DNA of 64,000 nucleotides. Origin: Sulfurospirillum sp. SCADC (lineage in GTDB: Bacteria; Campylobacterota; Campylobacteria; Campylobacterales; Sulfurospirillaceae). Both the position numbers and the translations under genes were made by a program. Positions 53,633-62,399 of the stretch are shown here, in pieces. Under the pieces are notes generated by a model. That model did not search any database. It was not told where the DNA came from and saw only the letters and a list, made by a program, of their open reading frames with translations. Location of the stretch: the NCBI RefSeq assembly GCF_000743525.1, contig NZ_JQGK01000017.1, positions 20,834 through 84,833 on the forward strand. The letters run 5' to 3'. Numbering within the stretch: the stretch's first letter is position 1; each line of letters starts with the position of its first letter.

Positions 53633-54238
53633 ATGAACGCTGATTTTTCCATTGTTTCCACGGCTATTTTACTGATGTTTGTGATTGATCCTTTTGGCGC
53701 GGTTCCAGTGATACTCTCCATCCTCAAAGATGTTGACATCGCGCGCCGAAGGGTAATTATCCTCCGTGAGATGCTTTTTGGACTGGCAATTTTGATGCTT
53801 TTTCTCTTTGGCGGAGAGCTCTTTTTGAGCATTTTTCACTTGGAAACAGAATCGGTTCGCATCGCAGGAGCGGTGATCTTTTTTGTGATCGGCATCAAGA
53901 TGATTTTCCCAGGCAATGAAGGCAGCAGTGGACTGTATGGCTCATCCAAAGAGCCTTTTATGGTACCCATCGCCCTGCCGCTCATCGCAGGACCCTCGAC
54001 ACTCGCAACGCTTTTAGTGCTTAGCAAATCCCACACACACGATCTAGGCGGACTCTTTGCCGCACTGATTTTAGCATGGCTGATCTCCGCACTCATCATG
54101 TACCTCTCGCCTCTACTCTACAAACTCCTCCGCGAAAAAGGACTCTCAGCGCTTGAACGCTTGATGGGAATGCTACTGTTGATGATGTCAGTGCAGATGT
54201 TTATTGATGGAATACGAGGGCTTGTTCACACGTTTTAG
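53633..54238 (+). CDS. MarC-family integral membrane protein
   Basis: About 201 residues with six predicted helices. MarC signatures: FVIDPFGAVPVILSI near the N terminus and PIALPLIAGPSTLATLL in the middle. The family function is unsettled; the name does not imply drug resistance. The ATG at 53633 is preferred over a GTG two codons earlier. It follows the chemoreceptor by 13 bases. Confidence 0.85.
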   Translation: MNADFSIVSTAILLMFVIDPFGAVPVILSILKDVDIARRRVIILREMLFGLAILMLFLFGGELFLSIFHLETESVRIAGAVIFFVIGIKMIFPGNEGSSGLYGSSKEPFMVPIALPLIAGPSTLATLLVLSKSHTHDLGGLFAALILAWLISALIMYLSPLLYKLLREKGLSALERLMGMLLLMMSVQMFIDGIRGLVHTF

Positions 54239-54240
54239 CT

Positions 54241-54250
54241 TTACATGTAA
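54241..54250. repeat. TTACATGTAA palindrome between marC and msrA
   Basis: Full form TTTACATGTAAA (54240-54251) in the 21-base gap between two converging genes. It is a short self-complementary element and may help as a weak terminator. Confidence 0.6.
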
Positions 54251-54259
54251 AGGATTTGC

Positions 54260-54859
54260 CTATTTCACCCAGTCCTTATATTCATGTTTAAAATGCTCTA
54301 CTTTAGGCGAAACAACAAACATACAGTAGCCTTGGTTTGGGTTATTTTTGAAGTAATCTTGGTGGTAGGCTTCGGCTTTGTAGAATGTTTCTAAAGGTTT
54401 TATTTCAGTGACAAGAGGTTTGGTAAATTTACTTGAAAAGGCTTTGAGCGATGCTTCGGCTTGTTCTTTTTGGTGTTCATCGTGGTAGAAAATGACCGAA
54501 CGGTATTGGGTTCCGACATCGTTTCCTTGACGATTAAGCGTGGTGGGGTCGTGAATGAGCCAAAAGATTTTTAGCAGTGCTTCATACGAAATGATGTTAG
54601 GATCAAACGTCACTTGAACCACCTCAGCGTGTCCAGTGGAACCACTGCTGACTTGTTCATAGCTTGGCGTGTGAAGTGTGCCACCTGCGTAACCACTCAC
54701 GACATCCATCACACCGCGTGCCTCTTCAAAAACCGCTTCCAAGCACCAAAAACAACCGCCACCCAATGTGGCAACTTCGTATTTCATATCGGCCTCCTTT
54801 GCACTCACGTGAGTGATAACATTCAGTGAAAGTAGCATTAAAAAGAGTACTTTTTTCAT
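54260..54859 (-). CDS. msrA: Exported peptide methionine sulfoxide reductase MsrA
   Basis: 199 residues: signal peptide (about 1-20, ending Val-Ser-Ala), then MsrA with the catalytic motif GGGCFWCLEAVFEE, GYAGG and GHAEVVQV. Reduces methionine-S-sulfoxide, here predicted in the periplasm. Only one further Cys near the C terminus (QGYCMFV) is available for resolving. No msrB domain is fused or adjacent. GGGAG precedes the ATG. Confidence 0.93.
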   Translation of the reverse strand: MKKVLFLMLLSLNVITHVSAKEADMKYEVATLGGGCFWCLEAVFEEARGVMDVVSGYAGGTLHTPSYEQVSSGSTGHAEVVQVTFDPNIISYEALLKIFWLIHDPTTLNRQGNDVGTQYRSVIFYHDEHQKEQAEASLKAFSSKFTKPLVTEIKPLETFYKAEAYHQDYFKNNPNQGYCMFVVSPKVEHFKHEYKDWVK

Positions 54860-54938
54860 GAATAACTCCCTTTTGCGAAAAATTATAGCATCTACTGATA
54901 AAACCTAATCTGTGCCGTTTTGAGTAATCTAATTATGT

Positions 54939-54944
54939 TATAAT
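54939..54944 (+). promoter_or_regulatory. Extended -10 promoter of the mla-type operon
   Basis: TATAAT with TGT in front (TGTTATAAT). It predicts a leader of about 20 bases. No further promoter is evident before the cytochrome gene at 60838, so up to eight genes may share it. Confidence 0.6.
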
Positions 54945-54971
54945 AACCAAAAAAATAGGGTGTATGCCACA

Positions 54972-56102
54972 ATGAAAAACAAACCCTCACTGCACGTAAC
55001 ACAAACAAACGATGGTTTGAGTGTGACATTGCAGGGTAATTGGGTCAAAGAAGCCGTTAAAGCGCTTGATCTCGCATTTAACGCGCTTACATGTAAACCC
55101 AAAACTGTTTATACGTTCGATCTCTCAGGCATTCGAGAATTTGACACACATGGCATTATGCTGATTTTGCACCATATCAAAAAACTCGAAGCACACGCAT
55201 GTGTTGTTTCAAAAACAGGGGCAAGCGAATCGTTAGAAAAATTACTTACGATTTGTGAACAACACTACCCCGAAGAAACGATACGTCTCCCTCACGAAAA
55301 TTTCATACTCACGTATTTAGAAAACGTTGGTAAACAGATGTTTGAAGGCTACAAAACGCTCTCATCTTTTTTTGCTTTTACAGGAGAACTCAGCCATTTT
55401 GTGATGGCTGCTTTTCTAAAACCTTTTACCATTCGTCTCAAAGCAACGCTGTATCACATTGAGCAAAGCGGCGCTGGGGCGATTCCCATCATCTTGCTCA
55501 CCTCTTTTTTGATTGGTATTGTTATTGCGTATCAAGGGGCGACTCAACTGGAAAAATTTGGTGCCAATATTTTCATTGTTGAGATGGTCACGATCTCTGC
55601 GGTACGTGAACTTGCTCCACTTTTAACCGCCATCGTTGTAGCAGGGCGAAGTGCTTCGGCCTACACCGCGCAAATTGGCGTGATGAAAATCACCGATGAA
55701 GTCGATGCCATGAGCTCCATGGGCTTTTCACCTTGGAGTTTTTTGGTACTCCCTCGCCTTTTTGCTTTGATCTTCTCGTTGCCGCTTTTAGTCTTTTTTG
55801 CCGATGTCATCTCCATTTTTGGCGGTATGGTGATCGCTACAACCAAACTGGATGTCAGTTTTGTTGAATTTATTGACCGCATTAAAGAGACGGTTGCGCT
55901 CAAACACCTAGTCATCGGGTTGATTAAAGCGCCCATTTTTGGAGCGATTATCGCAACCATTGGCTGTTTTCGTGGCTTTCAGATCGACAGTAGCACTGAA
56001 AGTGTTGGTAAATACACCACGATTAGCGTCGTCAATGCTATTTTTTGGGTGATCGCCATCGATGCGATTATCTCTGTGCTTCTCACGGAGATGGGCTTAT
56101 GA
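54972..56102 (+). CDS. MlaE-family lipid ABC permease fused to an N-terminal STAS domain (IamB-like)
   Basis: About 376 residues. Residues ~1-110 form a STAS-like domain (TFDLSGIREFDTHGIMLILH), the part played by separate MlaB in E. coli. The rest is an MlaE/YrbE permease: GIVIAYQGATQLEKFGANIF, VRELAPLLTAIVVAGRSASA, EVDAMSSMGFSPWSFLVLPR. Part of a phospholipid transport system between inner and outer membrane. Gene order matches the C. jejuni iamB locus. The ATG at 54972 is preferred over an in-frame GTG at 54960. A palindrome copy lies at 55087. Confidence 0.88.
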   Translation: MKNKPSLHVTQTNDGLSVTLQGNWVKEAVKALDLAFNALTCKPKTVYTFDLSGIREFDTHGIMLILHHIKKLEAHACVVSKTGASESLEKLLTICEQHYPEETIRLPHENFILTYLENVGKQMFEGYKTLSSFFAFTGELSHFVMAAFLKPFTIRLKATLYHIEQSGAGAIPIILLTSFLIGIVIAYQGATQLEKFGANIFIVEMVTISAVRELAPLLTAIVVAGRSASAYTAQIGVMKITDEVDAMSSMGFSPWSFLVLPRLFALIFSLPLLVFFADVISIFGGMVIATTKLDVSFVEFIDRIKETVALKHLVIGLIKAPIFGAIIATIGCFRGFQIDSSTESVGKYTTISVVNAIFWVIAIDAIISVLLTEMGL

Positions 56103-56833
56103 AAAATCATGTTGTCATTGAAGCCAAAAAGATTGTCACTTCCTTTGGCAAAAATGTCATTCACGATGGCGTCAGTTTTAAAATTCAAAAAGAGGAAATT
56201 TTCGGACTTTTGGGTGGTAGCGGTAGTGGTAAAACAACCCTGCTTCGCGAGATGATTATGCTTCAAAGAGCAACCGATGGACAAATGCTTGTTCTAGGCA
56301 CCGATGTGATGCAAGCTTCGTCCAAAATGGCTCAAAAATTAAGGCAAAAGTGGGGCGTGCTGTTCCAATTTGGCGCTCTGTTTACTTCGTTAACGATTTT
56401 AGAAAATATAACCATTGCGATGCGTGAATACACCGATCTTCCTGATTGGATTATCGAAGAGTCTGCTTTGATGAAACTCTCCATGGTAGGACTTCCGCCT
56501 AAAGTAGCCACGATGTTCCCCTCCGAACTCAGCGGAGGTATGAAAAAAAGAGCAGGACTTGCCAGAGCTCTTGCGCTCGATCCCAAACTACTTTTTTTAG
56601 ATGAACCAACCTCAGGACTTGACCCACAAAGTGCAAGAGCTTTTGACGAACTCATACTCACCTTGCGTGATACACTGGGCATTACGGTTGTCATGGTTAC
56701 ACACGATAAAGACACGATGGCAAATGTCCTTGATCGCTTTGTCATTTTAGGCAATAAAAAAGTGCTTTTTGAAGGCAATATGGAGCTTTTAAAACAGACA
56801 ACGAACGACGAATTGAAAAAATTTTTAAGTTGA
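56099..56833 (+). CDS. MlaF-type lipid ABC transporter ATP-binding protein (IamA-like)
   Basis: 244 residues. Walker A GGSGSGKTT, signature LSGGMKKRAGLARAL (the Mla-type GGM variant), Walker B LLFLDEPTSGLDP and switch His in VMVTHDKDT. Its ATG overlaps the permease TGA by four bases. Drives lipid movement with the MlaE-type permease. Confidence 0.92.
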   Translation: MKNHVVIEAKKIVTSFGKNVIHDGVSFKIQKEEIFGLLGGSGSGKTTLLREMIMLQRATDGQMLVLGTDVMQASSKMAQKLRQKWGVLFQFGALFTSLTILENITIAMREYTDLPDWIIEESALMKLSMVGLPPKVATMFPSELSGGMKKRAGLARALALDPKLLFLDEPTSGLDPQSARAFDELILTLRDTLGITVVMVTHDKDTMANVLDRFVILGNKKVLFEGNMELLKQTTNDELKKFLS

Positions 56834-56840
56834 GGCAAAC

Positions 56841-57794
56841 ATGGAAAATAGATTCAGTTATATTTTGGTAGGCGCATTTGTTTTTGTACTGCTTATTGGA
56901 GGTGTTTTGTCGATCCTCTGGTTGGGGCACTACTCCGATGAAGGAACTTTTAAATTTTACAAAGTGGCAACCAAAGAGTCTGTTTCAGGACTCAATGAAA
57001 AAGCACCTGTCAAACTTCGCGGTGTTCAAATTGGGGAAGTGCGCACCATCACCATTAATCCCAAAAATGCCGAAGAAGTCTTGGTCACCATCCGGGTTCA
57101 AGACGATGCTCCTATCAAAGAAGATACGTATGCCGTTATTGAAGCCCAAGGCATTACGGGGCTTAGTTTTATTCAACTTCAAGGGGGCGCCAACGAAGCT
57201 AAAGAGCTTAAAACCAGTGGTAAAGTCGAAGAGTATGGCATTATCTACTCTAGACCTTCTACCTTTTCAAGACTCGACAAAACGATTACCTCGCTAAGCA
57301 CCAAAGCGGAGATGATTTTTGAGCGGGCTGAACGCATTATGAGTGAGAAAAATGTCAAAAACTTAGAGATTATCATTGAAAATAGTGCTAAAATAGCTGA
57401 ATCTACCAGTAAAACCATGGCAAACATCGAAGCACATAACAAAGAGATTAACCAACTCTTAACGGAAGCGACTGCGGCTGTCAAAGCGGTTAAAGATATG
57501 TCGTATTCGTTCTCTACTGCCGTTGATACCACAGGAGTCAGCATGATGAATAACGTGAGTAAAGCCTCTCAAAGCATTACAAATGTTATGGGAGGACTCA
57601 ATCAAAAACTTGAGAAAGGCTCCTTCGACGTCGATATTTTATTCAGAGAGAATTTGATGCCTTTACACCAAACACTTCAAGAGTTACAGGTACTTCTGAA
57701 TGAAACACAAGGTTTTGTCAGTAACCTTAAAGATAGCCCAAGTGATCTTCTCTTCAAAGAGGAAACCATCCAACCTGCTCCAAATGAACGATAA
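56841..57794 (+). CDS. MlaD-type MCE-domain lipid-binding protein
   Basis: 317 residues: one N-terminal membrane anchor (~8-28), an MCE domain (~35-120) with VSGLNEKAPVKLRGVQIGEV and GITGLSFIQLQGG, then a long helical tail. Forms the periplasmic lipid-carrying hexamer of the transporter. Starts 7 bases after the ATPase stop. Confidence 0.91.
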   Translation: MENRFSYILVGAFVFVLLIGGVLSILWLGHYSDEGTFKFYKVATKESVSGLNEKAPVKLRGVQIGEVRTITINPKNAEEVLVTIRVQDDAPIKEDTYAVIEAQGITGLSFIQLQGGANEAKELKTSGKVEEYGIIYSRPSTFSRLDKTITSLSTKAEMIFERAERIMSEKNVKNLEIIIENSAKIAESTSKTMANIEAHNKEINQLLTEATAAVKAVKDMSYSFSTAVDTTGVSMMNNVSKASQSITNVMGGLNQKLEKGSFDVDILFRENLMPLHQTLQELQVLLNETQGFVSNLKDSPSDLLFKEETIQPAPNER

Positions 57795-57804
57795 AGGAAA
57801 AAGA

Positions 57805-58401
57805 ATGAAACCGATACTCCTTGCAATTTGCACACTCCTCATGCTCAGTGGGTGTAGTGTCAAAGAGACCTCCTTAAAGCCTTACAACTATACCCTAGAG
57901 CCTATGCTAAAGCTAAAGCATGCTAGTGTCTCAAACCAAGATGTGCTCAAAGTTGCTTACATTGATGCGCCAAGCGGACTCAATAGCCGAGCGATCTTAT
58001 ACAAAAAAGATGGCGCGATGCAACCTTACAAATACGGCACATGGAGTGAGACGCCCCCTTTAAAACTTCAGCACCTCATCACGGAAGCTTTGATGGATCA
58101 ACACCATTTTAGTTCGGTCATTTCAGGAACGTCCATGGCATCCAATAACCTTGTTTTAGAACCCGTACTTCAAAATTTTGAAGAGGTTTTTAGAGAAGAT
58201 GGAACATCCTATGTCCACGTAAGCCTACGTTTTCGTATCGTCGAAATCAAAAATGGTAACGTCTTAGGCAGCATAAAACTCTCCTCCAAACAAGAGGTTA
58301 CTAACACTAGCGGTGCGACAGGAACCGTTGAAGCGTTTAATGTAGCAACCGCAGAGGTCATCCACGACCTTGCCACATGGATCAATGAGGTTCGCAAATA
58401 A
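57805..58401 (+). CDS. ABC transport auxiliary lipoprotein of the mla-type cluster
   Basis: About 198 residues with lipobox LSGC (~17-20). The domain matches the ABC-type transport auxiliary component (PqiC-like): YIDAPSGLNSRAILYKKDG, YGTWSETPPLKLQHLI. Likely the outer-membrane-side lipoprotein of the system. The ATG at 57805 is preceded by AAAGGAAA and stands in the gap after the MCE gene. Confidence 0.83.
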   Translation: MKPILLAICTLLMLSGCSVKETSLKPYNYTLEPMLKLKHASVSNQDVLKVAYIDAPSGLNSRAILYKKDGAMQPYKYGTWSETPPLKLQHLITEALMDQHHFSSVISGTSMASNNLVLEPVLQNFEEVFREDGTSYVHVSLRFRIVEIKNGNVLGSIKLSSKQEVTNTSGATGTVEAFNVATAEVIHDLATWINEVRK

Positions 58402-58403
58402 CG

Positions 58404-58631
58404 ATGAAAAAAATCCTCTTTTTGATCTTATGCACGCTCTCATTACTCTTTGCTAAAGCAGATTTTAGTGAAATGAGTACCGAAGAGCTTGTCGCCTTGA
58501 TTGGCTATGTGGATAAGGCAAAAGAGGAGCGCTTTTATGAAGAGCTAGAGCGTCGAGCAGCACAGATGAATGAAGCGCAAAAAGCGCTTTACGATGAAGA
58601 GAAACGAAGAAGAGACCATGCCCAAAACTAA
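58404..58631 (+). CDS. Small periplasmic helical protein (DUF1104-like), possible sensor accessory
   Basis: 75 residues: signal peptide (about 1-17), then ~57 residues of charged helix starting DFSEMSTEELVALIGYVD and ending in Lys/Arg-rich turns. It resembles the DUF1104 proteins of Campylobacter and Helicobacter and, in layout, CpxP/Spy-like helical periplasmic proteins. It is wedged between the mla-type lipoprotein gene (2-base gap) and a response regulator whose start overlaps it by 14 bases, so a role in modulating that system is plausible but unproven. Confidence 0.6.
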   Translation: MKKILFLILCTLSLLFAKADFSEMSTEELVALIGYVDKAKEERFYEELERRAAQMNEAQKALYDEEKRRRDHAQN

Positions 58632-59292
58632 GCTCCTACTTTTGGAAGACGATACCAATCTGAGTGAAACCGTGTGTGAGTTTTTAGAGTCTAAAGGGTA
58701 TAAAATCACGCCCATTTACGATGGAGAAGCTGCCGAGACACTTATGTATGAACATCATTTTGATCTTTTTTTACTGGATGTCAATGTTCCGTTATTAAAT
58801 GGTTTTGAGCTTTTGAAAAACGTGAGAAAAGAGGGCAATACAACACCTGCTATCTTTCTCACCTCCCTCAATGCCATTGAAGATTTAGAACAAGGCTATG
58901 AAAGTGGGTGCGATGACTATTTGCGCAAACCTTTTGCCCTTAAAGAGTTGCTCTTTCGCATCGAAACCATTTTAAAACGGGAGTTTTTTCACGCAACAAG
59001 CCCTAAAATACAGATCGATGAGAGTATTGCATACGATTCGCTGAGTAACCAACTCTTCATCAATCAAGCACCCGTACAACTTCAAAACAAAGAAGCCAAA
59101 CTGCTTAAACTCTTTTTACAAAAGAAAAATGAGATTATCAGTCATGAGATGATTATGACGCATTTATGGGAATACGACGAACAAGGCAGTGACGAAACCC
59201 TTCGCACTTATATCAAAAACCTTCGTAAAATTATGGGGAAGGACCGCATTGTTAGTATTAAAAAACTGGGATATAAATTTACGCTCGCGTGA
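58618..59292 (+). CDS. OmpR-family response regulator
   Basis: 224 residues: receiver with LLLEDD, phosphoacceptor Asp in FLLDVNVP, FLTSLN and LRKPF, then an OmpR winged helix (SNQLFINQAPVQLQNKEAKL to YKFTLA). Close in sequence to the regulator at 39384-40049, so the two are paralogues. The ATG at 58618 lies in the end of the small periplasmic protein gene. Confidence 0.9.
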   Translation: MPKTKLLLLEDDTNLSETVCEFLESKGYKITPIYDGEAAETLMYEHHFDLFLLDVNVPLLNGFELLKNVRKEGNTTPAIFLTSLNAIEDLEQGYESGCDDYLRKPFALKELLFRIETILKREFFHATSPKIQIDESIAYDSLSNQLFINQAPVQLQNKEAKLLKLFLQKKNEIISHEMIMTHLWEYDEQGSDETLRTYIKNLRKIMGKDRIVSIKKLGYKFTLA

Positions 59293-60436
59293 GAAGAAGA
59301 CGCTTCGATCGTTTTTATTTCTTTACGCCTTTTTAACACTGCTGATCTTAGCCTTTGTCGCATTTTTATACTACGGATTGGAGCGTGATTTAATGCTTCA
59401 AAACCAACGAGAAACGCTTTCTAACCTGACCAATGAACAGATCGCACGTTTAAAATCTTTACATGTAAACCTTGGAAAAGAGCAAACATACCCTAGAGAT
59501 GAGCGTTTTAACTCAGCCATTTATGACAGCAGTCTTAAGCAAATTTTCTCAACACTCGGCACACACAAGGTCAATCTTTATGAAGATATTTACCTTAAAG
59601 CTGACCGTATTTATTTTATTAAAGAGCTTGAGTCTTACTATTTGGGCGCGCGTTACATCGTTTTGGAAGTGCCTGCACCGCCAACGTGGAGTGAAAAAGT
59701 TTTTCGTAAACTCCTAGGGTATGGTGCGCTTATTTTTTCTATTTTGGTGGTGATTGGCTACTTTCTGCTAGGTCTTCTCCTACGCCCTATGAAAGAGACG
59801 ATAGCCCTGCTAGATCGCTTTATTAAAGATACAACGCATGAACTCAATACGCCTGTTAATGCCATTCTCTCCAACATCGAGATGATGGATCTTCACACGC
59901 TTGATGAAACCGTCTCTAAGAAGATCAAACGCATTACGATCGCATCCAAAACAATTTCCAACCTTTACGATGATCTAACCTATTTGGTACTTTCCCATAA
60001 AATTCTCTCTCAAGATGAAACGATTGATCTTAAAGTGCTTCTTGAAGAGCGGTTGGAGTATTTTTCTCTGCTCTTTGAATCTAAAAAAATCCAGCTTAGT
60101 TATTCACTGGAAGAAGGCATTTACCTTACCATTGATCGTAAAAAAATGACCAAACTCATCGACAACATTCTCTCCAACGCGATAAAATACAATAAGATGG
60201 GTGGAATGATCGAAGTCGTTCTTAGCCCGCAAAGCATCACGATCAAAGACAGTGGTAGAGGGATTGACAAAAATCAAATCGATCAAGCCTTTGAACGCTA
60301 CACACGCTTTGATCGCAGTGTAGGAGGCTTTGGTATTGGACTGAGCATTGTGGCGAGTATTGCGAAGGAGTATGCTTTACATGTAAAACTAGATTCGGTT
60401 CTTCATGAAGGAACCACAGTGAGGATTTCATGGTAA
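59249..60436 (+). CDS. Sensor histidine kinase with periplasmic domain
   Basis: About 395 residues: helix 1 (~22-42), periplasmic domain of ~130 residues, helix 2 (~165-190), His-box DTTHELNTPVNAI, N-box NILSNAIKYN, G1 DSGRGID, G2 GFGIGLSI. Start assigned to TTG at 59249 with GGAAGGA five bases upstream, since no ATG lies between the regulator's coding part and the first helix; it overlaps the regulator by 44 bases. Two palindrome copies (59459, 60377). The stop overlaps a cytochrome gene. Confidence 0.83.
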   Translation: MLVLKNWDINLRSREKKTLRSFLFLYAFLTLLILAFVAFLYYGLERDLMLQNQRETLSNLTNEQIARLKSLHVNLGKEQTYPRDERFNSAIYDSSLKQIFSTLGTHKVNLYEDIYLKADRIYFIKELESYYLGARYIVLEVPAPPTWSEKVFRKLLGYGALIFSILVVIGYFLLGLLLRPMKETIALLDRFIKDTTHELNTPVNAILSNIEMMDLHTLDETVSKKIKRITIASKTISNLYDDLTYLVLSHKILSQDETIDLKVLLEERLEYFSLLFESKKIQLSYSLEEGIYLTIDRKKMTKLIDNILSNAIKYNKMGGMIEVVLSPQSITIKDSGRGIDKNQIDQAFERYTRFDRSVGGFGIGLSIVASIAKEYALHVKLDSVLHEGTTVRISW

Positions 60437-60765
60437 AAAAAGTACTTATTTTCACACTGGTTATCTCCTGTCTTGGTGCAAAAACAGGCGTGTATGAGAA
60501 AAACTGCATCCCGTGTCACGAAGATATGGCGGTTAAAATCGATAAATTTTTCTATCGATACTTATTGAAATACAGCAGCGAGATGGAAGTGAAAAATGCT
60601 ATGACCAAGTATCTTAAAAACCCAAAAGCAGAGAATTCTATCTTGGTGGATGGGCTAATTAACCGCTTTGGTGTCAAGAAAAAAACAACCCTCCGCGACA
60701 CAGAACTCCAAGAAGCACTTGATACCTATTGGGACCAATACCAAGTTTTTGATAAATTAAAATAA
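60430..60765 (+). CDS. Small monoheme c-type cytochrome linked to the two-component system
   Basis: 111 residues: signal peptide (about 1-17), heme motif CIPCH at ~26-30, then a mostly helical tail without a clear second motif. Its ATG overlaps the kinase stop (ATGGTAA), a tight link that hints at a redox-sensing or target role for the system. The distal iron ligand cannot be fixed; a Met in SSEMEV is a candidate. Confidence 0.72.
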   Translation: MVKKVLIFTLVISCLGAKTGVYEKNCIPCHEDMAVKIDKFFYRYLLKYSSEMEVKNAMTKYLKNPKAENSILVDGLINRFGVKKKTTLRDTELQEALDTYWDQYQVFDKLK

Positions 60766-60803
60766 TTACTTTTTTATTTCACAATAAATTCACTTTGAAG
60801 CTA

Positions 60804-60809
60804 TATAAT
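60804..60809 (+). promoter_or_regulatory. -10 promoter of cytochrome c553 gene
   Basis: TATAAT in AGCTATATAATTC, about 29 bases before the ATG, with AAGGAG at the ribosome site. Confidence 0.55.
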
Positions 60810-60837
60810 TCTTCTATTATTTGCATAAGGAGATTCG

Positions 60838-61134
60838 ATGAAAAAGGTATTATTATTGGCAGCAGTAGTGTGTGCAACTTCCATTTTTGCGGCAGATGGG
60901 GCAACACTTTTTAAAACATGTGCTACCTGTCACGGGGCAAAAGCAGAGAAGTCAGCTCTCAATAAATCACAAGTGATTGCAGGTTGGGATGCTGCTAAAA
61001 TTACAGCCGCCCTTAATGGTTATAAAGATGGCACTTATGGTGGTCCACTCAAAGGGACAATGGTACCACAGGTTAAAAATTTGGATGCCGAAGCAATTGC
61101 TACTTTGGCTAAATATATCGAAGGTCTTAAATAA
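60838..61134 (+). CDS. Periplasmic cytochrome c553-like monoheme protein
   Basis: 98 residues: signal peptide (about 1-19), CATCH heme motif at ~30-34, Met ligand in GTMVPQVKN (~76). Similar to the cytochrome at 34188-34502. Soluble electron carrier. Converges on the bd-like operon, which it may serve as partner. Confidence 0.9.
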   Translation: MKKVLLLAAVVCATSIFAADGATLFKTCATCHGAKAEKSALNKSQVIAGWDAAKITAALNGYKDGTYGGPLKGTMVPQVKNLDAEAIATLAKYIEGLK

Positions 61135-61160
61135 GGTTTATTCGTATACCATTTTCAAGC

Positions 61161-61188
61161 GATGCCGATAAAATACTTTATCGGCATC
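61161..61188. terminator. Bidirectional terminator
   Basis: Perfect 12-bp stem GATGCCGATAAA / TTTATCGGCATC with loop ATAC between cytochrome c553 and the converging bd-like operon, followed by ATTTAGTTTT. Confidence 0.75.
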
Positions 61189-61196
61189 ATTTAGTT

Positions 61197-62390
61197 TTAG
61201 AGAATATTGTTAAATAAAATACCAATTCCCCAAGCAAAATAGATCACCATCCATGCAATCATGATATAGAGTGTTGATTGACCTAATCTATTGACCATAA
61301 CATCTTTGGAACCATCGAAAACGCCTTCACTTTTGCCAACTTTCCATGCCATCGTAAGCAGGAATGCTACGCCAACAAATCCCATAATCAAAAATGTTGA
61401 CAAGAACATAACGATAGAAGGAATTTCAAGATTAATCGGATAGTCATAAATACTATAGCCCAATCCTGACATAATATCAAAACGGATGAGCTCTCTCATT
61501 GTTGAGATAAGAAGCGCAACCACGACTAAAATCAAGGTTGTATAGTAACTATTACTATTGATCTTTGCCATAACAAGAAGCACTAAAACGCCAACAATCG
61601 TCGCAAGTGACACGGGATGAAGAAGGTATTTGACCTGTAACATCCATAACACGAACAGTACGGCGCTGATTAAAAGCCCGATAACCGCAAAATTAGTTCC
61701 TAACTTTGCGCTGTAGCTGATAAAAGAGGCATCAAAATCTTTACGTGTTGATAAAAAGCGACTGTAGTTTTGCAAGAATATGCCTACAACAGGGATACTC
61801 AAACTCACCATAAACGCCAGTCTTATAATATCAAGATTAAACGTCCAACCACTGGTATTTACAACACCATTGGGTGCGTACATACTCATCCATTGCTGAG
61901 GCATGATAGAAGTAACCGCAAAATTGTGCATCAAAACCCCAGCAAAGACTAAAATACCAAACGAAACAAAACCGATAAGCGTACTACCTGTTCTTTGCGC
62001 TCTATTAGCATAATAGTACCAATAATACATACTATAACCAACGACCATCGTATAGACAAAGATAAAAATCCACATGCCTGAAAGCGTGTTGGTAACATAC
62101 CAGTTTGGATCATAAATAACTTGCGTAAACAGAAGCGGTGCAACACCCAAAACAATCAAAATAGAGACACTGATCTTGCCTGTTTGAATAAGATGCGGTG
62201 TTAAAATACTCCAATATTTATCCGTCTTTCCTTTGGCAGAGCCGTAGAGTGAAAGCCCCATAGCTCCCAATGATAGAAGTACAAATGCCGCGTGCAATGC
62301 CCACGTTAAAATATAAAGTACTTGAAAAACTATGGGATAAAATGGAACTCCCGCAGGATCCCTAAGTGCTAATAATACTGATGCGTCCAT
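61197..62390 (-). CDS. Cytochrome bd-superfamily-like membrane subunit, second of pair
   Basis: About 397 residues, nine or so membrane helices, no heme c motif. The start VFQVLYILTWALHAAFVLLS resembles the first helix of CydA with its heme-ligand His, and a NWYVTNTLSGMW segment follows as in the larger subunit, so the pair may be distant CydA-like paralogues rather than CydA/CydB. Probably the partner subunit of a quinol-oxidising complex. The second of two ATGs (62390) is best spaced from AAGGAG. It begins 10 bases after the first subunit's stop. Confidence 0.7.
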   Translation of the reverse strand: MDASVLLALRDPAGVPFYPIVFQVLYILTWALHAAFVLLSLGAMGLSLYGSAKGKTDKYWSILTPHLIQTGKISVSILIVLGVAPLLFTQVIYDPNWYVTNTLSGMWIFIFVYTMVVGYSMYYWYYYANRAQRTGSTLIGFVSFGILVFAGVLMHNFAVTSIMPQQWMSMYAPNGVVNTSGWTFNLDIIRLAFMVSLSIPVVGIFLQNYSRFLSTRKDFDASFISYSAKLGTNFAVIGLLISAVLFVLWMLQVKYLLHPVSLATIVGVLVLLVMAKINSNSYYTTLILVVVALLISTMRELIRFDIMSGLGYSIYDYPINLEIPSIVMFLSTFLIMGFVGVAFLLTMAWKVGKSEGVFDGSKDVMVNRLGQSTLYIMIAWMVIYFAWGIGILFNNIL

Positions 62391-62399
62391 CATTTCTCC

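Noticed and set aside
56332..56838. Minus-strand open frame of 168 codons opposite the mla-type ATPase
   Set aside because: Ser-rich shadow of an ABC ATPase gene with complete Walker motifs.
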